Below are positions 33,848 through 43,311 of a stretch of DNA of 64,000 bases, one piece after another. Made by a program: the position numbers and the translations under genes. Origin of the DNA: Saprospira grandis DSM 2844 (GTDB lineage: Bacteria; Bacteroidota; Bacteroidia; Chitinophagales; Saprospiraceae); assembly GCF_000275825.1 (NCBI RefSeq), contig NZ_JH719942.1, forward strand, positions 2,863,928 through 2,927,927, given 5' to 3'. Every line of letters begins with the position of its first letter. Position 1 is the first letter of the stretch. The notes under the pieces were generated by a model. It was not told the DNA's origin. It saw nothing but the letters and a program-made list of their open reading frames with translations, and searched no databases.

Positions 33848-35149
33848 ATGAAAAAACGTCTTTGGAAATCCTTTTTATTTGCTGCCGCCACCCTCGGAAG
33901 CAGCTTGGCCCAAGCACAAACTGCTAGCGAAAATATTCTGCTCTTTGATGCCAATTGTATGCAGGAATATGAATATCAGGCCGTCGATAAATATACAGAA
34001 TCAGCCTTTCATGATTTTATGTTGCAAGTTTCCCCAAAACAAAAGTTGGCCTTTAGAGTAAAGACCAACAACCTAAATGCAGAACTCTTAGAAGCGCTTC
34101 CCCAAAAAGCCCTAGGCTGTGCAGATTTAAGCAGCATCAATGGCCAGTTTATTCAAGAGGTCAATAGCCTGAAAAAATCAGTGAATATTGCCGTCTATAA
34201 TGAACAAACCAAACGCTACCATATCCATCAGGTGAGCCAAATTGCTAGCTATACCGAAAATGATAAGCAGCTGAGCTATAAGGACCGCCGACATAGCTTT
34301 GTCTATGCCGCCAACGAAATCAATAGCGGTGAAGACCTAGACGCTACCCCCGAAGGAAAGGTCCTCTTTGTCGATAATGACCAATTGAGCTGCCTCAAAC
34401 AACGACAGTTTCGCTCTTTTGACCGCCTGCAAGCCCGCCTTTCTGAAAACCTCTATTTTTTAGAGGGAATCGGACTCTACCTAGTTCAACAACAAAGCGG
34501 TAGCCTGCAACTGAAAAGAATAGACAAGAAGACCATCCCCGAACATATCCGAGCCCTTTGCTACCAAAAAATGCAGGAAGAAAATGGCATCGCTAGCCGA
34601 GGAACTAAGTCAGCCGATGAGCAAAAGAAAAGAGCTGGGGCGACTTCTGCCGAAGACCAAAAAGCACGAAAGGGGGTGATGCATGGTGGACTCCGTTCTC
34701 CCTTTGATGCCGAACCTATTCCAGCCGAAACAAAAAAACAAGCGGGCCCTGCCGAGAAGAAAACTAGCGAAAAAACGCCTGCTGTGGTCAATAATGACCC
34801 CAACTATTATATTGTGCAAGAGAATGATAATCTCTATAAGATTGCCGAGAAATATAATACAAGAGTAGATGTTCTCATGGGGCTCAATGGCCTGAGCTCG
34901 ACTAAAATCGATAGAGGCCGCCGAATTAAGGTGGTCAATGATGGAAGTTATGTAGACCCCAATCCTTATATCCGTACCGATGAGAAATCAGGGAAGAAGT
35001 ATAAGGTGCATGTGGTCCGACAAGGTGAAAACCTTTATGATATTGCCAAAAAATACGGCCTGACCATGACGCAATTGGTCCAAGTTAACAAGCTGCCTAC
35101 CGAAAAGGCGAGCATCGATCAAGAGTTAATTGTGGGCTTAGCCAACTAA
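33848..35149 (+). CDS. Secreted protein with two LysM domains
   Basis: 433 aa from ATG 33848 (MKKRLWKSFLFAAATLGSSL, signal peptide cut after AQAQ). Residues 25-240 are a domain I do not recognise. A charged low-complexity linker follows (about 250-310), then two LysM modules at about 317-360 (YYIVQENDNLYKIAEKYNT) and 382-428 (YKVHVVRQGENLYDIAKKYG). LysM binds N-acetylglucosamine polymers, so the protein likely sits on peptidoglycan in the periplasm. It follows the LysE gene after 29 bp and shares a terminator at 35169, so the two may be one transcript. Confidence 0.85.
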   Translation: MKKRLWKSFLFAAATLGSSLAQAQTASENILLFDANCMQEYEYQAVDKYTESAFHDFMLQVSPKQKLAFRVKTNNLNAELLEALPQKALGCADLSSINGQFIQEVNSLKKSVNIAVYNEQTKRYHIHQVSQIASYTENDKQLSYKDRRHSFVYAANEINSGEDLDATPEGKVLFVDNDQLSCLKQRQFRSFDRLQARLSENLYFLEGIGLYLVQQQSGSLQLKRIDKKTIPEHIRALCYQKMQEENGIASRGTKSADEQKKRAGATSAEDQKARKGVMHGGLRSPFDAEPIPAETKKQAGPAEKKTSEKTPAVVNNDPNYYIVQENDNLYKIAEKYNTRVDVLMGLNGLSSTKIDRGRRIKVVNDGSYVDPNPYIRTDEKSGKKYKVHVVRQGENLYDIAKKYGLTMTQLVQVNKLPTEKASIDQELIVGLAN

Positions 35150-35168
35150 ATTATCTTTGCCCAAATAG

Positions 35169-35203
35169 AAAAGGGGCGCTCGCTATTGGCGAGCGCCCCT
35201 TTT
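35169..35203. terminator. Bidirectional terminator between LysM and methyltransferase genes
   Basis: A perfect 15-bp stem (35169-35183 with 35189-35203) with A-rich and T-rich ends, placed between converging genes. Confidence 0.85.
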
Positions 35204-35213
35204 TGCGTTTTCG

Positions 35214-36020
35214 CTAGGGCCGTTGGGCGCCCAAAGCAAACACCATAGGAATTTTATCCTCTAGGCCCTTGATTTGGTAGCCTTTGGGATGCGCTACAGT
35301 ATTATTAAAGCAATTGTAAGGCGAAAACTTATACTCTTTGAGGTAGCTGAGTTGCCAGCCTGCTCCTTCGGTTAGGGCGGCGGTCATTTCGGAAAGGCTG
35401 TGGTTCCAGCCATAAGATTTTCCTAGGATCTCGGCTTCTCTGTTGGCATAGCTGCCCTCTTCTTCGGTTTCAATAGCGCCCTGGTCAAAGTAGCTATATT
35501 GGATATAGCTAAAGTTGTCATCAAACATCCAGACGATAGGGTGAAACTCGACCAGCATAAATTCTCCCCCCCTTTTGAGTAAGGGCCCAATTTCTTGGCC
35601 CCATTGCAGCAGATCGGGTAGCCAATAGACCACCCCATAAGAACAAAAGATGAGATCAAAGGGGGCTTCTTGGGCCAAAACCTCTTGGGCGTCTAGTACA
35701 TTACCCTGGTAAAAACGGGCATTGAGGTTGAGCGCTTTGGCTAGGCTTTGGGCCTTGGCAATGGCGGTTTCGGAGAGGTCTAGGCCCACGACTTCTGCGC
35801 CCATGCGGGCCAAAGACAGACTATCTTGCCCAAAATGACATTGTAGATGTAAGACTCGTTTGCCCGATAAGTCGGTCGCCAATAAGGAGCGCTCTATAGA
35901 CTGCAAGCTCGTTTGCCCTTGCATAAAAGCGTCTTGCTGATAAAATTCAGTTTCGGGATGCAAAGCCGCTCTTTGCTCCCAAACGGCCTTATTGGCCAAA
36001 ATTTGTTCTTGGTAATTCAT
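35214..36020 (-). CDS. SAM-dependent class I methyltransferase
   Basis: 268 aa, started at the ATG at 36020 (MNYQEQILANKAVWEQRAAL) because the longer frame crosses repeat element 12. SAM-binding motif I reads RVLHLQCHFGQDSLSLARMG (about 63-82), motif II VVGLDLSETAIAKA, then FDLIFCSYGVVYWLPDL. The family moves a methyl group from S-adenosylmethionine to a small molecule; HLQCHFGQ and WLPD are typical of the methyltransferase-11-like group whose substrates are unknown. It is a lone minus-strand gene converging on the LysM gene. Confidence 0.87.
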   Translation of the reverse strand: MNYQEQILANKAVWEQRAALHPETEFYQQDAFMQGQTSLQSIERSLLATDLSGKRVLHLQCHFGQDSLSLARMGAEVVGLDLSETAIAKAQSLAKALNLNARFYQGNVLDAQEVLAQEAPFDLIFCSYGVVYWLPDLLQWGQEIGPLLKRGGEFMLVEFHPIVWMFDDNFSYIQYSYFDQGAIETEEEGSYANREAEILGKSYGWNHSLSEMTAALTEGAGWQLSYLKEYKFSPYNCFNNTVAHPKGYQIKGLEDKIPMVFALGAQRP

Positions 36021-36042
36021 GCGATGGATTGATTTTTTTGGA

Positions 36043-36200
36043 TGGGACAGGCCCGAAGGGCCGCAGGCTGAGGGATGGAAAGGGTGGCCCGCAGGGCCAG
36101 ACCCAAGTTTTTTGAAGCGCAGCGAAAAAAACTGCAGGGCCGAGCAGACCTGCGAGCCCGGCACAGCCCGACCCGAGCCGATAGGCGAGGGGCAGCCCCA
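36043..36200 (-). repeat. GGGGC-family intergenic element, copy 12 (subfamily III)
   Basis: On the minus strand GGGGCTGCCCCTCGCC, the core GCTCGCAGGTCTGCTCGGCC, a TTTTTTTCGCTGCGC stem, GGCC/GGGCC stem and tail with CTCAGCC. The GGGGC end lies 5 bp past the stop codon of the nuclease gene, in sense. Confidence 0.77.
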
Positions 36201-36204
36201 AATC

Positions 36205-37437
36205 CTACTTCTTATCTGGCATCTCCTCCATAAACTCCACCTTCTTTTCATGGCCGATATTCATGGTAGGTGTCCCTTTGTAATCTGTAATTTTCCCCTT
36301 TACACAAATTTGCTTGCCATAGAGTTCCGTCTCTGGCGAATAAGAAAAATGCTTGATATCCTTGCCCCAGATGGTTACGGAAAAAATCTGGTTGGGAAAT
36401 TTTGTGTCCAGATTGATAAAGACAGAGCCCGATTTGGTTTTCTTGGTGGATACCACTGTGCCGCAAACGCAGGCTTTTTGGTTCATAAAGACGGGGGCAT
36501 CGGCGGTGCTGATACAGTCTTTGGGCAACTCCTCATTGCTGAGGGGAGGAACATCGGCCAGGCGACCTTCCGTTGTTTTCTCCCAGCTAGAAGGGTCCTT
36601 CATGGCTTCTAGGCGCTTTTCTTCCGCTTCGGGCAAATTGCTAAAGAAATCTAAGCCCGTTTGGGCCTCCACCTCATCTACCGAGACGGCATAGCTGATT
36701 GTGGGGTTGTTGCAGTGGCCATTTTTCATGATAAAACCGATGGCTTTGGGCTGCTCGGCCTCTAGGTCCAAAACCACCTTGAAAAAGGCCTCGGGAATGC
36801 TCACTTTATTTGGGCCTTGCGTAATTTGCGGCAAGCCCTCTTTCAAAATAGGGCCAGTAATGACCAAGATCGAGCGTTTGTGAGAAAAGACAGCTCCTCG
36901 GACCCAGCGCTCCAAATCGGCCCAGCCCTCTCGGTTAAATTCGGGCAATTGGGGGCTCATGTTAGAGTAATAATAGGACTCACTAATGGCCGTTTTGGAC
37001 CAGCGGAAATCCGCAGAAGGGGCCAAATGCCCACGGTCGTAACCACTATACCAGTAGTCGGCTTTTACCGCAGTTCCGCTACTCACCAGCTCATCTTCTC
37101 TAAAATCATTGGTTCGGCTAAGGTTGCCTTCCATCATGGCGGGCGGAATAATATGGGCCACCCAGGCGGCCTGTTCATGGGCCTCCGAATAGTTCAGAAT
37201 CATGGCGGCATGCTCTACCAATTCCCCTTTTACGCCATCTTTGGGCAATCCCACTTTCTTCAAATCGGCTCTAATCTTTTGTAGGCGGATGTTTTCAATT
37301 TGCTCAATAAGGGCGGCTTTTTGTTCGTCTAGGCTTTGCTTTTGGGCTTCTAGTTTTTGTAGTTCTTGACCAAGGTTTTGGCTCCAAAGGCAAGCCGGTA
37401 GGGCCAAGATAAAGGCCCATAAAGTAAGTTGACGCAT
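36205..37437 (-). CDS. Secreted DNA/RNA non-specific endonuclease (NUC1 type)
   Basis: 410 aa with a signal peptide (LTLWAFILALPACLWSQ), a short coiled coil, then a NUC1 domain: YDRGHLAPSADF (DRGH at 134-137, His137 the catalytic base), NMSPQ with metal-binding Asn159, and EFNREGW. The family cuts single- and double-stranded DNA and RNA with Mg2+ in a beta-beta-alpha-metal fold. The last 100 residues (CVCGTVVSTKKTKSGSVFINLD...KGKITDYKGTPTMNI) look like an OB-fold that may bind nucleic acid. Expected in the periplasm or outside, for nutrient scavenging or DNA from prey. It is a lone gene. Confidence 0.88.
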   Translation of the reverse strand: MRQLTLWAFILALPACLWSQNLGQELQKLEAQKQSLDEQKAALIEQIENIRLQKIRADLKKVGLPKDGVKGELVEHAAMILNYSEAHEQAAWVAHIIPPAMMEGNLSRTNDFREDELVSSGTAVKADYWYSGYDRGHLAPSADFRWSKTAISESYYYSNMSPQLPEFNREGWADLERWVRGAVFSHKRSILVITGPILKEGLPQITQGPNKVSIPEAFFKVVLDLEAEQPKAIGFIMKNGHCNNPTISYAVSVDEVEAQTGLDFFSNLPEAEEKRLEAMKDPSSWEKTTEGRLADVPPLSNEELPKDCISTADAPVFMNQKACVCGTVVSTKKTKSGSVFINLDTKFPNQIFSVTIWGKDIKHFSYSPETELYGKQICVKGKITDYKGTPTMNIGHEKKVEFMEEMPDKK

Positions 37438-37546
37438 AAGCGATGGTTTGTTTTGCTGAATGAGCTACTAAGATACAGAATCAATAAAGGGATGCGGGCA
37501 TTCTGCAGTTATTTAAAGGAAAGTTTATTTTGATTTTTATGTTTTT

Positions 37547-37795
37547 GGGGCCCGCGGCCGCCCCAAAAAGGGCGGGCGGCCGCCGCTATGCTACGGGGCT
37601 CGCTGCTCGCTCGGCCGTTCGCTGGCTTCGCCAGCTCGGTCTGGCCTTCGGCCACCCACTCCGCAGCGCTGGGCCCTCAGCGGCCCTTCGGGCCTTCGCA
37701 AAAGCGGTATTCGTCGCTGCGCTCCTCATTTGTTTTCACGACCCCGCCCACCCGCCCCTCCTCGGGATTCCCTAAGGAATCCCTCAGGGGTGCTG
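37547..37795 (+). repeat. GGGGC-family intergenic element, copy 13 (subfamily I, long form)
   Basis: GGGGCCCGCGGCCGCC, CCGCTATGCTACGGGGCTCGC, the core variant GCTGCTCGCTCGGCC, stem GCTGGCTTCGCCAGC, GGCCTTCGGCC and CGCAGCGCTGGGCC, then the long tail (GCGGTATTCGTCGCTGCGCT ... GATTCCCTAAGGAATCCCTC) shared with copy 5. Confidence 0.77.
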
Positions 37796-37797
37796 TC

Positions 37798-38215
37798 GGC
37801 GGTTTTTTTAGAGAAAAACAACCGTATCGCCTAGCTCTTCAGCCAGAAATAGGCCAGAAACAACCGTCTAGGGCGCTGCTGCAGCCCACAAACAGCCCTA
37901 GCCTTGCGCCAGCCTTCCTCTGCAGTTGCAAAATGGCCCAGAGAAATCCCCAGAGCTAATCTGCAGTTTACAAACTCCTCCGGGCGTATCTAGAATGTCC
38001 TATCTTTTTTTTCTGGACCCAACCTACTACAGTTTAACAATAGGCGCTTAGCGGCAAAATATATCAGCCCTTTGACTTTTTACCCTTCTTTTTGCAGCGA
38101 GAAAGAAAAACCCCCATTTTTTTGCTTAAAAAAATCGCTAATGTCATCAAAAAGCGATAATATGAGCTACAAATTAAGACCAGAGCCCTAAAAAGCCCAT
38201 TTTATCCTTTTGCCG
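37798..38215. other. Gene-free leader region of the retron island
   Basis: About 420 bp between repeat element 13 and the WGR/ARM gene. No gene is supported. The only structure I see is the inverted repeat ATCGCT/AGCGAT at 38136-38160, 55 bp before the start codon. It could be an operator, but the arms are only 6 bp. Confidence 0.35.
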
Positions 38216-41200
38216 ATGAAGCTAATAGAACAAAAGCGCCTGCATTTTAAGCAGGGCAATTCTGATAAAGTATATGAAGTAGACCTTTGCGAATTGGAAG
38301 CAGGGGCCTTTCTAGTAAATTTCCGTTATGGGAAAACGGGCGGCCCTTTAAGAGAGGGCAGCAAAACGCCCAGCCCTGTAGATGAAACCAAGGCCCGCAG
38401 TCTGTACAATAAATTGCTACAGGATAAAATGAAAAAGGGCTATTTGGATGTCTCTGAAAAGAGTCAGGCCAAGCAAGTAGCGGCTATTCAGCCCCCAGCT
38501 AAATCTCTAGAAGGAGAGGACGCCCAAATAGCTTGGATCCTATACCATTTGCAGCTCGCTCAACTAGATCCAGCAGCCCAAAAGGCCCGCAACTGGAAGT
38601 TGTCTAGGGTCGCTTGGCGTGCCGCCAGCCTCAACATCAAAGCGGCTGGACCCTATTGCTGGGCCCTTTTTGAGCAAAACCATAGAGGCAAATCTATAGA
38701 CGATATGGAGCTCTATAGCCTACTTTGGGCAACCGCTCAACTCGATACAGCCGTAGAGGACCCCAGCAACTTATTAACTTTTTGGCGAAGCAAGAAAAAA
38801 GCGCCTAGCGCTAAAAAACTAGCGCCCTTTGTCTATTGGGAACTAGCCGATGCCGCCAGACAGCAGGCTTTGCTCGAAGAGGAGCTGCCCAAACTCCCTG
38901 AACTCTGGCAAAAGGCCTTGGATCGTAAAGATAATGATGCTTTGGCCTATCAGCTACGCAAGGCCAAAGGAGATAAAAGCATGGAGGAAGCATTTGCTAT
39001 GCTTTATTTATTGTCTCCTGCCATGCCTTATTGTCGCAAGCCCTTAGTAGAAGTCATTTGCGAAATGGAGTTCCGGCCCAATAGCTTCCGTTTGCTGCGT
39101 CGCCTCTTCAAAATGGCCACCTTTCGCAAGGATGCACAGTTTTGGGGCGCCTTGGCCTACCGTTTTGAAAAAGCGAGCCCGCAGTATAGAATGCCCCGCC
39201 GCAATAATCAATATGTTTGGGTCAGCTATAATCGTATGCGGCCCAAAGATGAGTTGAAAAAAGAAAATAGCCGTCTGGCCTTCTCAAATTTGACCAAGGA
39301 CTACTTTAGCGATTATATGCGTAAGGAGTTGGACCAATTGGGGCAAAAAGGAAATATCGCCTATGTCGCTATGGCCACAAGCCTCCTCCTCCAATATGAT
39401 GATAACCGAGATGGCCGCACAGATCGCCGAGAAAAGAACTGGCGATTTGATAATAAAAAACAACGCTGGATTGCCAGCGTATATCATTATCCTAGCTATT
39501 CTAAGGAGCTAATATTTAACGAGATTCTTTATGCCAATAGCCAGCGATATGTTTATTCTCCCATGAAACAAGAATGGGTGTATGGCGAGCATTATGATCC
39601 AGATATGCCCTTGCCGGCCCCACTTTCAGAAACTAAATATGCCGAGCTCTGGCAGCAGGAACCCAAGGCCTTTTTGCACCTAATGGCCGAGGCCAAAAGC
39701 CAAAAGGTCCTAGAGTTTGCCCATACGGCATTTATGGCCCATCCCATGGCCAAGAGCTTGCAAAAGCGACTGGGCTTATCTTACTGGAAACAGCTATTGA
39801 GCCGCCCCTATCAGCCACTGCAAACTTGGGCCCTCCAAGAAATTGTGGCCAATTATGAAAAGTCAGGCAAGCCCACGGCTATCCTACTTTACCTTTTGGA
39901 CCATGATTATGTAAAGGCCAGAGAACAGGCTTTGGCTTGGCTAGAAGCTGATTTCTTTGACTATTTTGCCGACCTAGATTTGGTCTATAGTCTCTTATTG
40001 CACCAACGCAAAGATTTGAGAAATTGGGCCCAAGAGGCCTTGGGACGTATCGTGGAGCTGTATGAAGCCGCCAAACGTCAAGCGCTTTTGGGCCGTTTGC
40101 TGGGCTTCTTGCTCCGCTCGGGCCAAGATCAACAGCTCCTAATGACAGAGGTGGAATCGCTGCTGAAGAGCTACTTTGTGGACGAAACTCAACAACTCAG
40201 CCTAGATTTAATCGGGAAGTTTTTACGCCTGCCTTTGGCACAGCAACAAGCCTTCGGTTTGTATTTGCTTAAGGGCCATGCAGCAGAAGCTACACAAATT
40301 CCCTTTGAAGATATTCAATATCTCTTTGGCAAAACAGCCGATTATTGGCGCTATGGCTTAGAACTGCTCCGCCATTCTTCAGAGCAAAAGCTCTTGCAAG
40401 AAGGCGACTTCCTTTTGGGCCTTTTAGAACATCGAGAAGAGGATGTGCGCTTGGCCAGCCGTGAAGTTTTGGCCCCACTCTATGCCCAAAATCAAGCTTT
40501 TGCTGTTGATCAAATGCAACAGCTCTTGCGCAAACTGATCCGCAAAGAAAAAATTGAGGGCTTACACGCGCTCTTTGCCGATATCTTAACTAGCGAACTA
40601 GAGGGCCATTTGGCGGAGGTAGACCGGAAGTTTATTTTCCGTCTGCTCAATGCAAAATATGCCCCAGCACAAGAGTTGGCCGCCGTCTTAATTGATCGCT
40701 ATATCCCTTATGACTCTTTGTCGGTAGCCAATACCGTTCGTCTGGCCAATCATGAAATTGTAGCCGTTCGCGAGCTCGCCTGGAAGATGTTTAAGGAGCA
40801 AAAAGATCGTATGCGCTACGAAAGAGAAGAAGCTTTGCGTCTACTAGATGTAGATTGGGCCGATTCTCGACAATTTGCCTTTACTTTCTTTGGAGAAGCT
40901 TATACCGCAGAAGATTGGAACCCTAGTTTGATGGTGGGCATCTGCGATTCGGTTCGCCAAGATGTACAGCAGTTCGGTCGCCAGCTCATTACTCGCTTCT
41001 TTGAGGAAGAGGATGGCCCCATGTACTTGGAGCAATTGAGCCAGCACCCCCGTCCAGAACTACAACTCTATGCAACTAATTATTTAGAGCGCTTTGGGGC
41101 TGGACATCCTGAGCGGATTCTATCGCTACGCGATTATTTCTATACCGTTTTGGCCCAAGTCAATAAGGGCCGAATAGCCAAAGATCGCATCTGGAGCTTT

Positions 41201-41386
41201 TTGGCCAAAGAGGCCAAAGCTTCTTTTGAAGTAGCGCAATTCCTTTCTGATCTAGCTACTTTTATCTCGGCCACCGCAGCTATTGGCGATAAGGAGCAAG
41301 CCGTTATTGTGCTACGCGATTTGCAAGACCAATATCCCCTGCTCGAACAGCCTATTGCGATTCACGATTATCCCACTCAATCTTAG
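38216..41386 (+). CDS. WGR-domain protein with helical (ARM/HEAT-like) repeats, retron-associated
   Basis: 1056 aa from ATG 38216 (MKLIEQKRLHFKQGNSDK); a TTG at 38210 could add two residues. Residues about 1-78 form a WGR domain (VYEVDLCELEAGAFLVNFRYGK...), a nucleic-acid-associated fold also found in PARPs and MolR-like proteins. The rest is almost all helical, with ARM/HEAT-like repeats in the C-terminal half (LLEHREEDVRLASREVLAPL, NHEIVAVRELAWKMF). No catalytic motif is evident. It lies 11 bp before the WHSWIM gene, and both precede the retron RNA and reverse transcriptase. From memory, ARM-repeat and WHSWIM proteins are the accessory pair of one retron class (type XIII). Role inferred: effector or sensor controlled by the msDNA complex. 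Confidence 0.8.
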   Translation: MKLIEQKRLHFKQGNSDKVYEVDLCELEAGAFLVNFRYGKTGGPLREGSKTPSPVDETKARSLYNKLLQDKMKKGYLDVSEKSQAKQVAAIQPPAKSLEGEDAQIAWILYHLQLAQLDPAAQKARNWKLSRVAWRAASLNIKAAGPYCWALFEQNHRGKSIDDMELYSLLWATAQLDTAVEDPSNLLTFWRSKKKAPSAKKLAPFVYWELADAARQQALLEEELPKLPELWQKALDRKDNDALAYQLRKAKGDKSMEEAFAMLYLLSPAMPYCRKPLVEVICEMEFRPNSFRLLRRLFKMATFRKDAQFWGALAYRFEKASPQYRMPRRNNQYVWVSYNRMRPKDELKKENSRLAFSNLTKDYFSDYMRKELDQLGQKGNIAYVAMATSLLLQYDDNRDGRTDRREKNWRFDNKKQRWIASVYHYPSYSKELIFNEILYANSQRYVYSPMKQEWVYGEHYDPDMPLPAPLSETKYAELWQQEPKAFLHLMAEAKSQKVLEFAHTAFMAHPMAKSLQKRLGLSYWKQLLSRPYQPLQTWALQEIVANYEKSGKPTAILLYLLDHDYVKAREQALAWLEADFFDYFADLDLVYSLLLHQRKDLRNWAQEALGRIVELYEAAKRQALLGRLLGFLLRSGQDQQLLMTEVESLLKSYFVDETQQLSLDLIGKFLRLPLAQQQAFGLYLLKGHAAEATQIPFEDIQYLFGKTADYWRYGLELLRHSSEQKLLQEGDFLLGLLEHREEDVRLASREVLAPLYAQNQAFAVDQMQQLLRKLIRKEKIEGLHALFADILTSELEGHLAEVDRKFIFRLLNAKYAPAQELAAVLIDRYIPYDSLSVANTVRLANHEIVAVRELAWKMFKEQKDRMRYEREEALRLLDVDWADSRQFAFTFFGEAYTAEDWNPSLMVGICDSVRQDVQQFGRQLITRFFEEEDGPMYLEQLSQHPRPELQLYATNYLERFGAGHPERILSLRDYFYTVLAQVNKGRIAKDRIWSFLAKEAKASFEVAQFLSDLATFISATAAIGDKEQAVIVLRDLQDQYPLLEQPIAIHDYPTQS

Positions 41387-41397
41387 TCTAGCTCAAT

Positions 41398-43065
41398 ATG
41401 TTATTTAATTATAAGTATGGAGGAACTTCCTCTGTGAAGAATAAAGCTGGGCAAACGGCCATGTCTTTTGCCCCCGATAGTTTGCGCGAGCCTACTTTTT
41501 TTGTGGGCCAATTGCATAAGAAAATTGCCTTTAGAGAAGCCATCTCTGCCTTGAATGCCGTAGTCGTTTCTGACCTTCGCTTCAAACCCCGAGATAAATC
41601 TGCCTATTTGGCCTGGGCCAAAGAACAAGAAGAGGTTTGGCTGGCACAATACCTTGGCGAAATCGCCGGAGATGAGGCCAATATCAAACAACGTATCGAA
41701 GATATTTCTGTAGAATTGGCTGGGGTAGAAGAGCAGGAACGAGGCGTGATGCAACATTTCTACAAAAAACAAAGAGAGTATTTTAATTACCTCTATAAAA
41801 AGGATTTTGATGCCTGGATCGTACTAGATCCCGTCATCACTACTCATCCCGATAGCATTTTCTTTGAGTGCTTTAGCCAAGATGAATCTACTTATGGTAA
41901 GCTCAGCTGTGGCTATAATGTCTTTAAAAATATTGATGAGTTTTCTTGCGGAACAACCAATATCGATTACTCCGCAGCCCTCTATAATGAGTTTCAAAAG
42001 ATTCGAAACTATAAGGAAACCGATTTTCGGGTAGATCCTTCTGGCTTTGAAATCCAAACGGAGGACCAAGACTTATATAAGGAGGTCAAAATTGACCTGC
42101 CCGAAAGCTGGGTCCGCGGCTTCCTTCAAGTGAGCTCTGCCATGACGATGCCGCTCATTCGCTTTGATTTGCATCCTATGGATATTCACAGCATCTGCCA
42201 GCTTTTGCGCCGCTTTAAAGAAACACATGGCCCCCGCTCTTTGCGCTTTCAGCTTCGCCCCGGCCAGCCCGTTAAAGTAGTGGTAGAACCTTGGAATAAA
42301 GAAATTATCTGCCGCCGCTCTATTTATCATGGGCCAAAAGCAGAGGAGGTCCGCATTTGGGGCCGCCGCCGCTTACTCATCTTAGAGCGCCTGATTCCAC
42401 AAGCCAAAAAGTTTACGGTCAGCTTTCTCGGATCTGGTTTGCCTTCTTTTTATGAGGCCCAACTCGAGGGAGATATGGTCTTTACTTTGGGCCTTTCTGG
42501 CTGGACCGATAACGATTGGTCCAGAGCGGGCAACTTTGATCTGCTCGCCCCTCGCTTAGAGGTAGACGATTGGACCAAACAAACCGTTTTTGAGGCCCTC
42601 AAAACTACTTATTTCGAATCCGTAGATAGCCTGGCAGAACGCCTGCAGTTAGGTACAGATATCGTCAGCGCTTCTTTACAAGCCTATACCCAAGCGGGCC
42701 GAGTGATTTTTGACCCTACCTTGGGCGTCTACCGCCTGCGAGAATTGCATCGGGAACCGCTCGATATGAAATTACTCCGCTTTGCTTCGCCTCAAGAGGA
42801 AAAAGCCAATAAGATTTTGGACCAAAACCGCCTCAGCAATTTATCGGCAGAGGCACAGCAAAATGGCCAAACTCGACTGTCAGCACAGATCAAAGGAGAA
42901 CAACGCAATTACCAATGCCAACTCCTGATCGATGCCGATGACCGTATGGTCCAAGCCGAATGCAATTGCAATCATTTTCAAATGAATAAATTGCGCAAAG
43001 GCCCCTGCGAACATATCCTAGCCACTCGTATGGCCCATAATCGCAAAACTGGAAAACTGATCTAG
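41398..43065 (+). CDS. Winged-helix/SWIM zinc-finger protein, retron-associated (WHSWIM)
   Basis: 555 aa from ATG 41398, 11 bp after the WGR/ARM gene. Residues about 385-455 read as a winged helix (TVFEALKTTYFESVDSLAER...AGRVIFDPTLGVYRLREL), and the C-terminus is a SWIM zinc finger of the form CxCx12CxH (Cys522, Cys524, Cys537, His539 in CNCNHF...GPCEHILA). SWIM domains bind DNA or proteins in transposases and in plant and RNA polymerase-like proteins. The first 380 residues match nothing I know. This domain pair is the mark of one retron class, and the gene sits 600 bp before the retron reverse transcriptase. It is probably the second part of the toxin or its regulator. Confidence 0.82.
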   Translation: MLFNYKYGGTSSVKNKAGQTAMSFAPDSLREPTFFVGQLHKKIAFREAISALNAVVVSDLRFKPRDKSAYLAWAKEQEEVWLAQYLGEIAGDEANIKQRIEDISVELAGVEEQERGVMQHFYKKQREYFNYLYKKDFDAWIVLDPVITTHPDSIFFECFSQDESTYGKLSCGYNVFKNIDEFSCGTTNIDYSAALYNEFQKIRNYKETDFRVDPSGFEIQTEDQDLYKEVKIDLPESWVRGFLQVSSAMTMPLIRFDLHPMDIHSICQLLRRFKETHGPRSLRFQLRPGQPVKVVVEPWNKEIICRRSIYHGPKAEEVRIWGRRRLLILERLIPQAKKFTVSFLGSGLPSFYEAQLEGDMVFTLGLSGWTDNDWSRAGNFDLLAPRLEVDDWTKQTVFEALKTTYFESVDSLAERLQLGTDIVSASLQAYTQAGRVIFDPTLGVYRLRELHREPLDMKLLRFASPQEEKANKILDQNRLSNLSAEAQQNGQTRLSAQIKGEQRNYQCQLLIDADDRMVQAECNCNHFQMNKLRKGPCEHILATRMAHNRKTGKLI

Positions 43066-43075
43066 CAACTTTTTT

Positions 43076-43216
43076 GGGGCCTCCTGCCTGCGGCAGGCGC
43101 TACGTTTCAGGGCTCGCTATTCGCTCGGCCCTTCGGCGCTTTCAGCGCCTCGGTCTGGCCTGACGGCCACCCTTACACATCGCTAGGCCTGCGGCGGCTT
43201 CGCCGCCTGTCTACCG
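43076..43216 (+). repeat. GGGGC-family intergenic element, copy 14 (subfamily II)
   Basis: GGGGCCTCCTGCCTGCGGCAGGCGCTACG, cut here to its parts: stem CCTGCC/GGCAGG, GCTACGTTTCAGGGCTCGC, core variant TATTCGCTCGGCCC, stem GGCGCTTTCAGCGCC and tail ACATCGCTAGGCC plus GGCGGCTTCGCCGCC. It starts 10 bp after the WHSWIM stop codon, in sense, and splits the retron effectors from the ncRNA. Confidence 0.78.
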
Positions 43217-43274
43217 CAAAAAGGACCAAAGCTTCACTATTTTGATAATTTTTTGAAAAAATTTAAATAAAAAC

Positions 43275-43305
43275 TTGACAAGCTGCTAAAGAATATCTAT
43301 CATTG
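43275..43305 (+). promoter_or_regulatory. Predicted promoter of the retron ncRNA
   Basis: TTG (43275-43277), 20 bp, then TATCATTG (43298-43305), one base off TAnnTTTG. Transcription would start near 43312, just ahead of the a1 arm. This would express ncRNA and reverse transcriptase apart from the two effector genes. Confidence 0.5.
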
Positions 43306-43311
43306 TAACAG

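Noticed and set aside
38136-38160. ATCGCT/AGCGAT inverted repeat as operator of the retron effector genes
   Set aside because: The arms are only 6 bp with a 13-bp loop in AT-rich DNA, which is too weak to claim a site.
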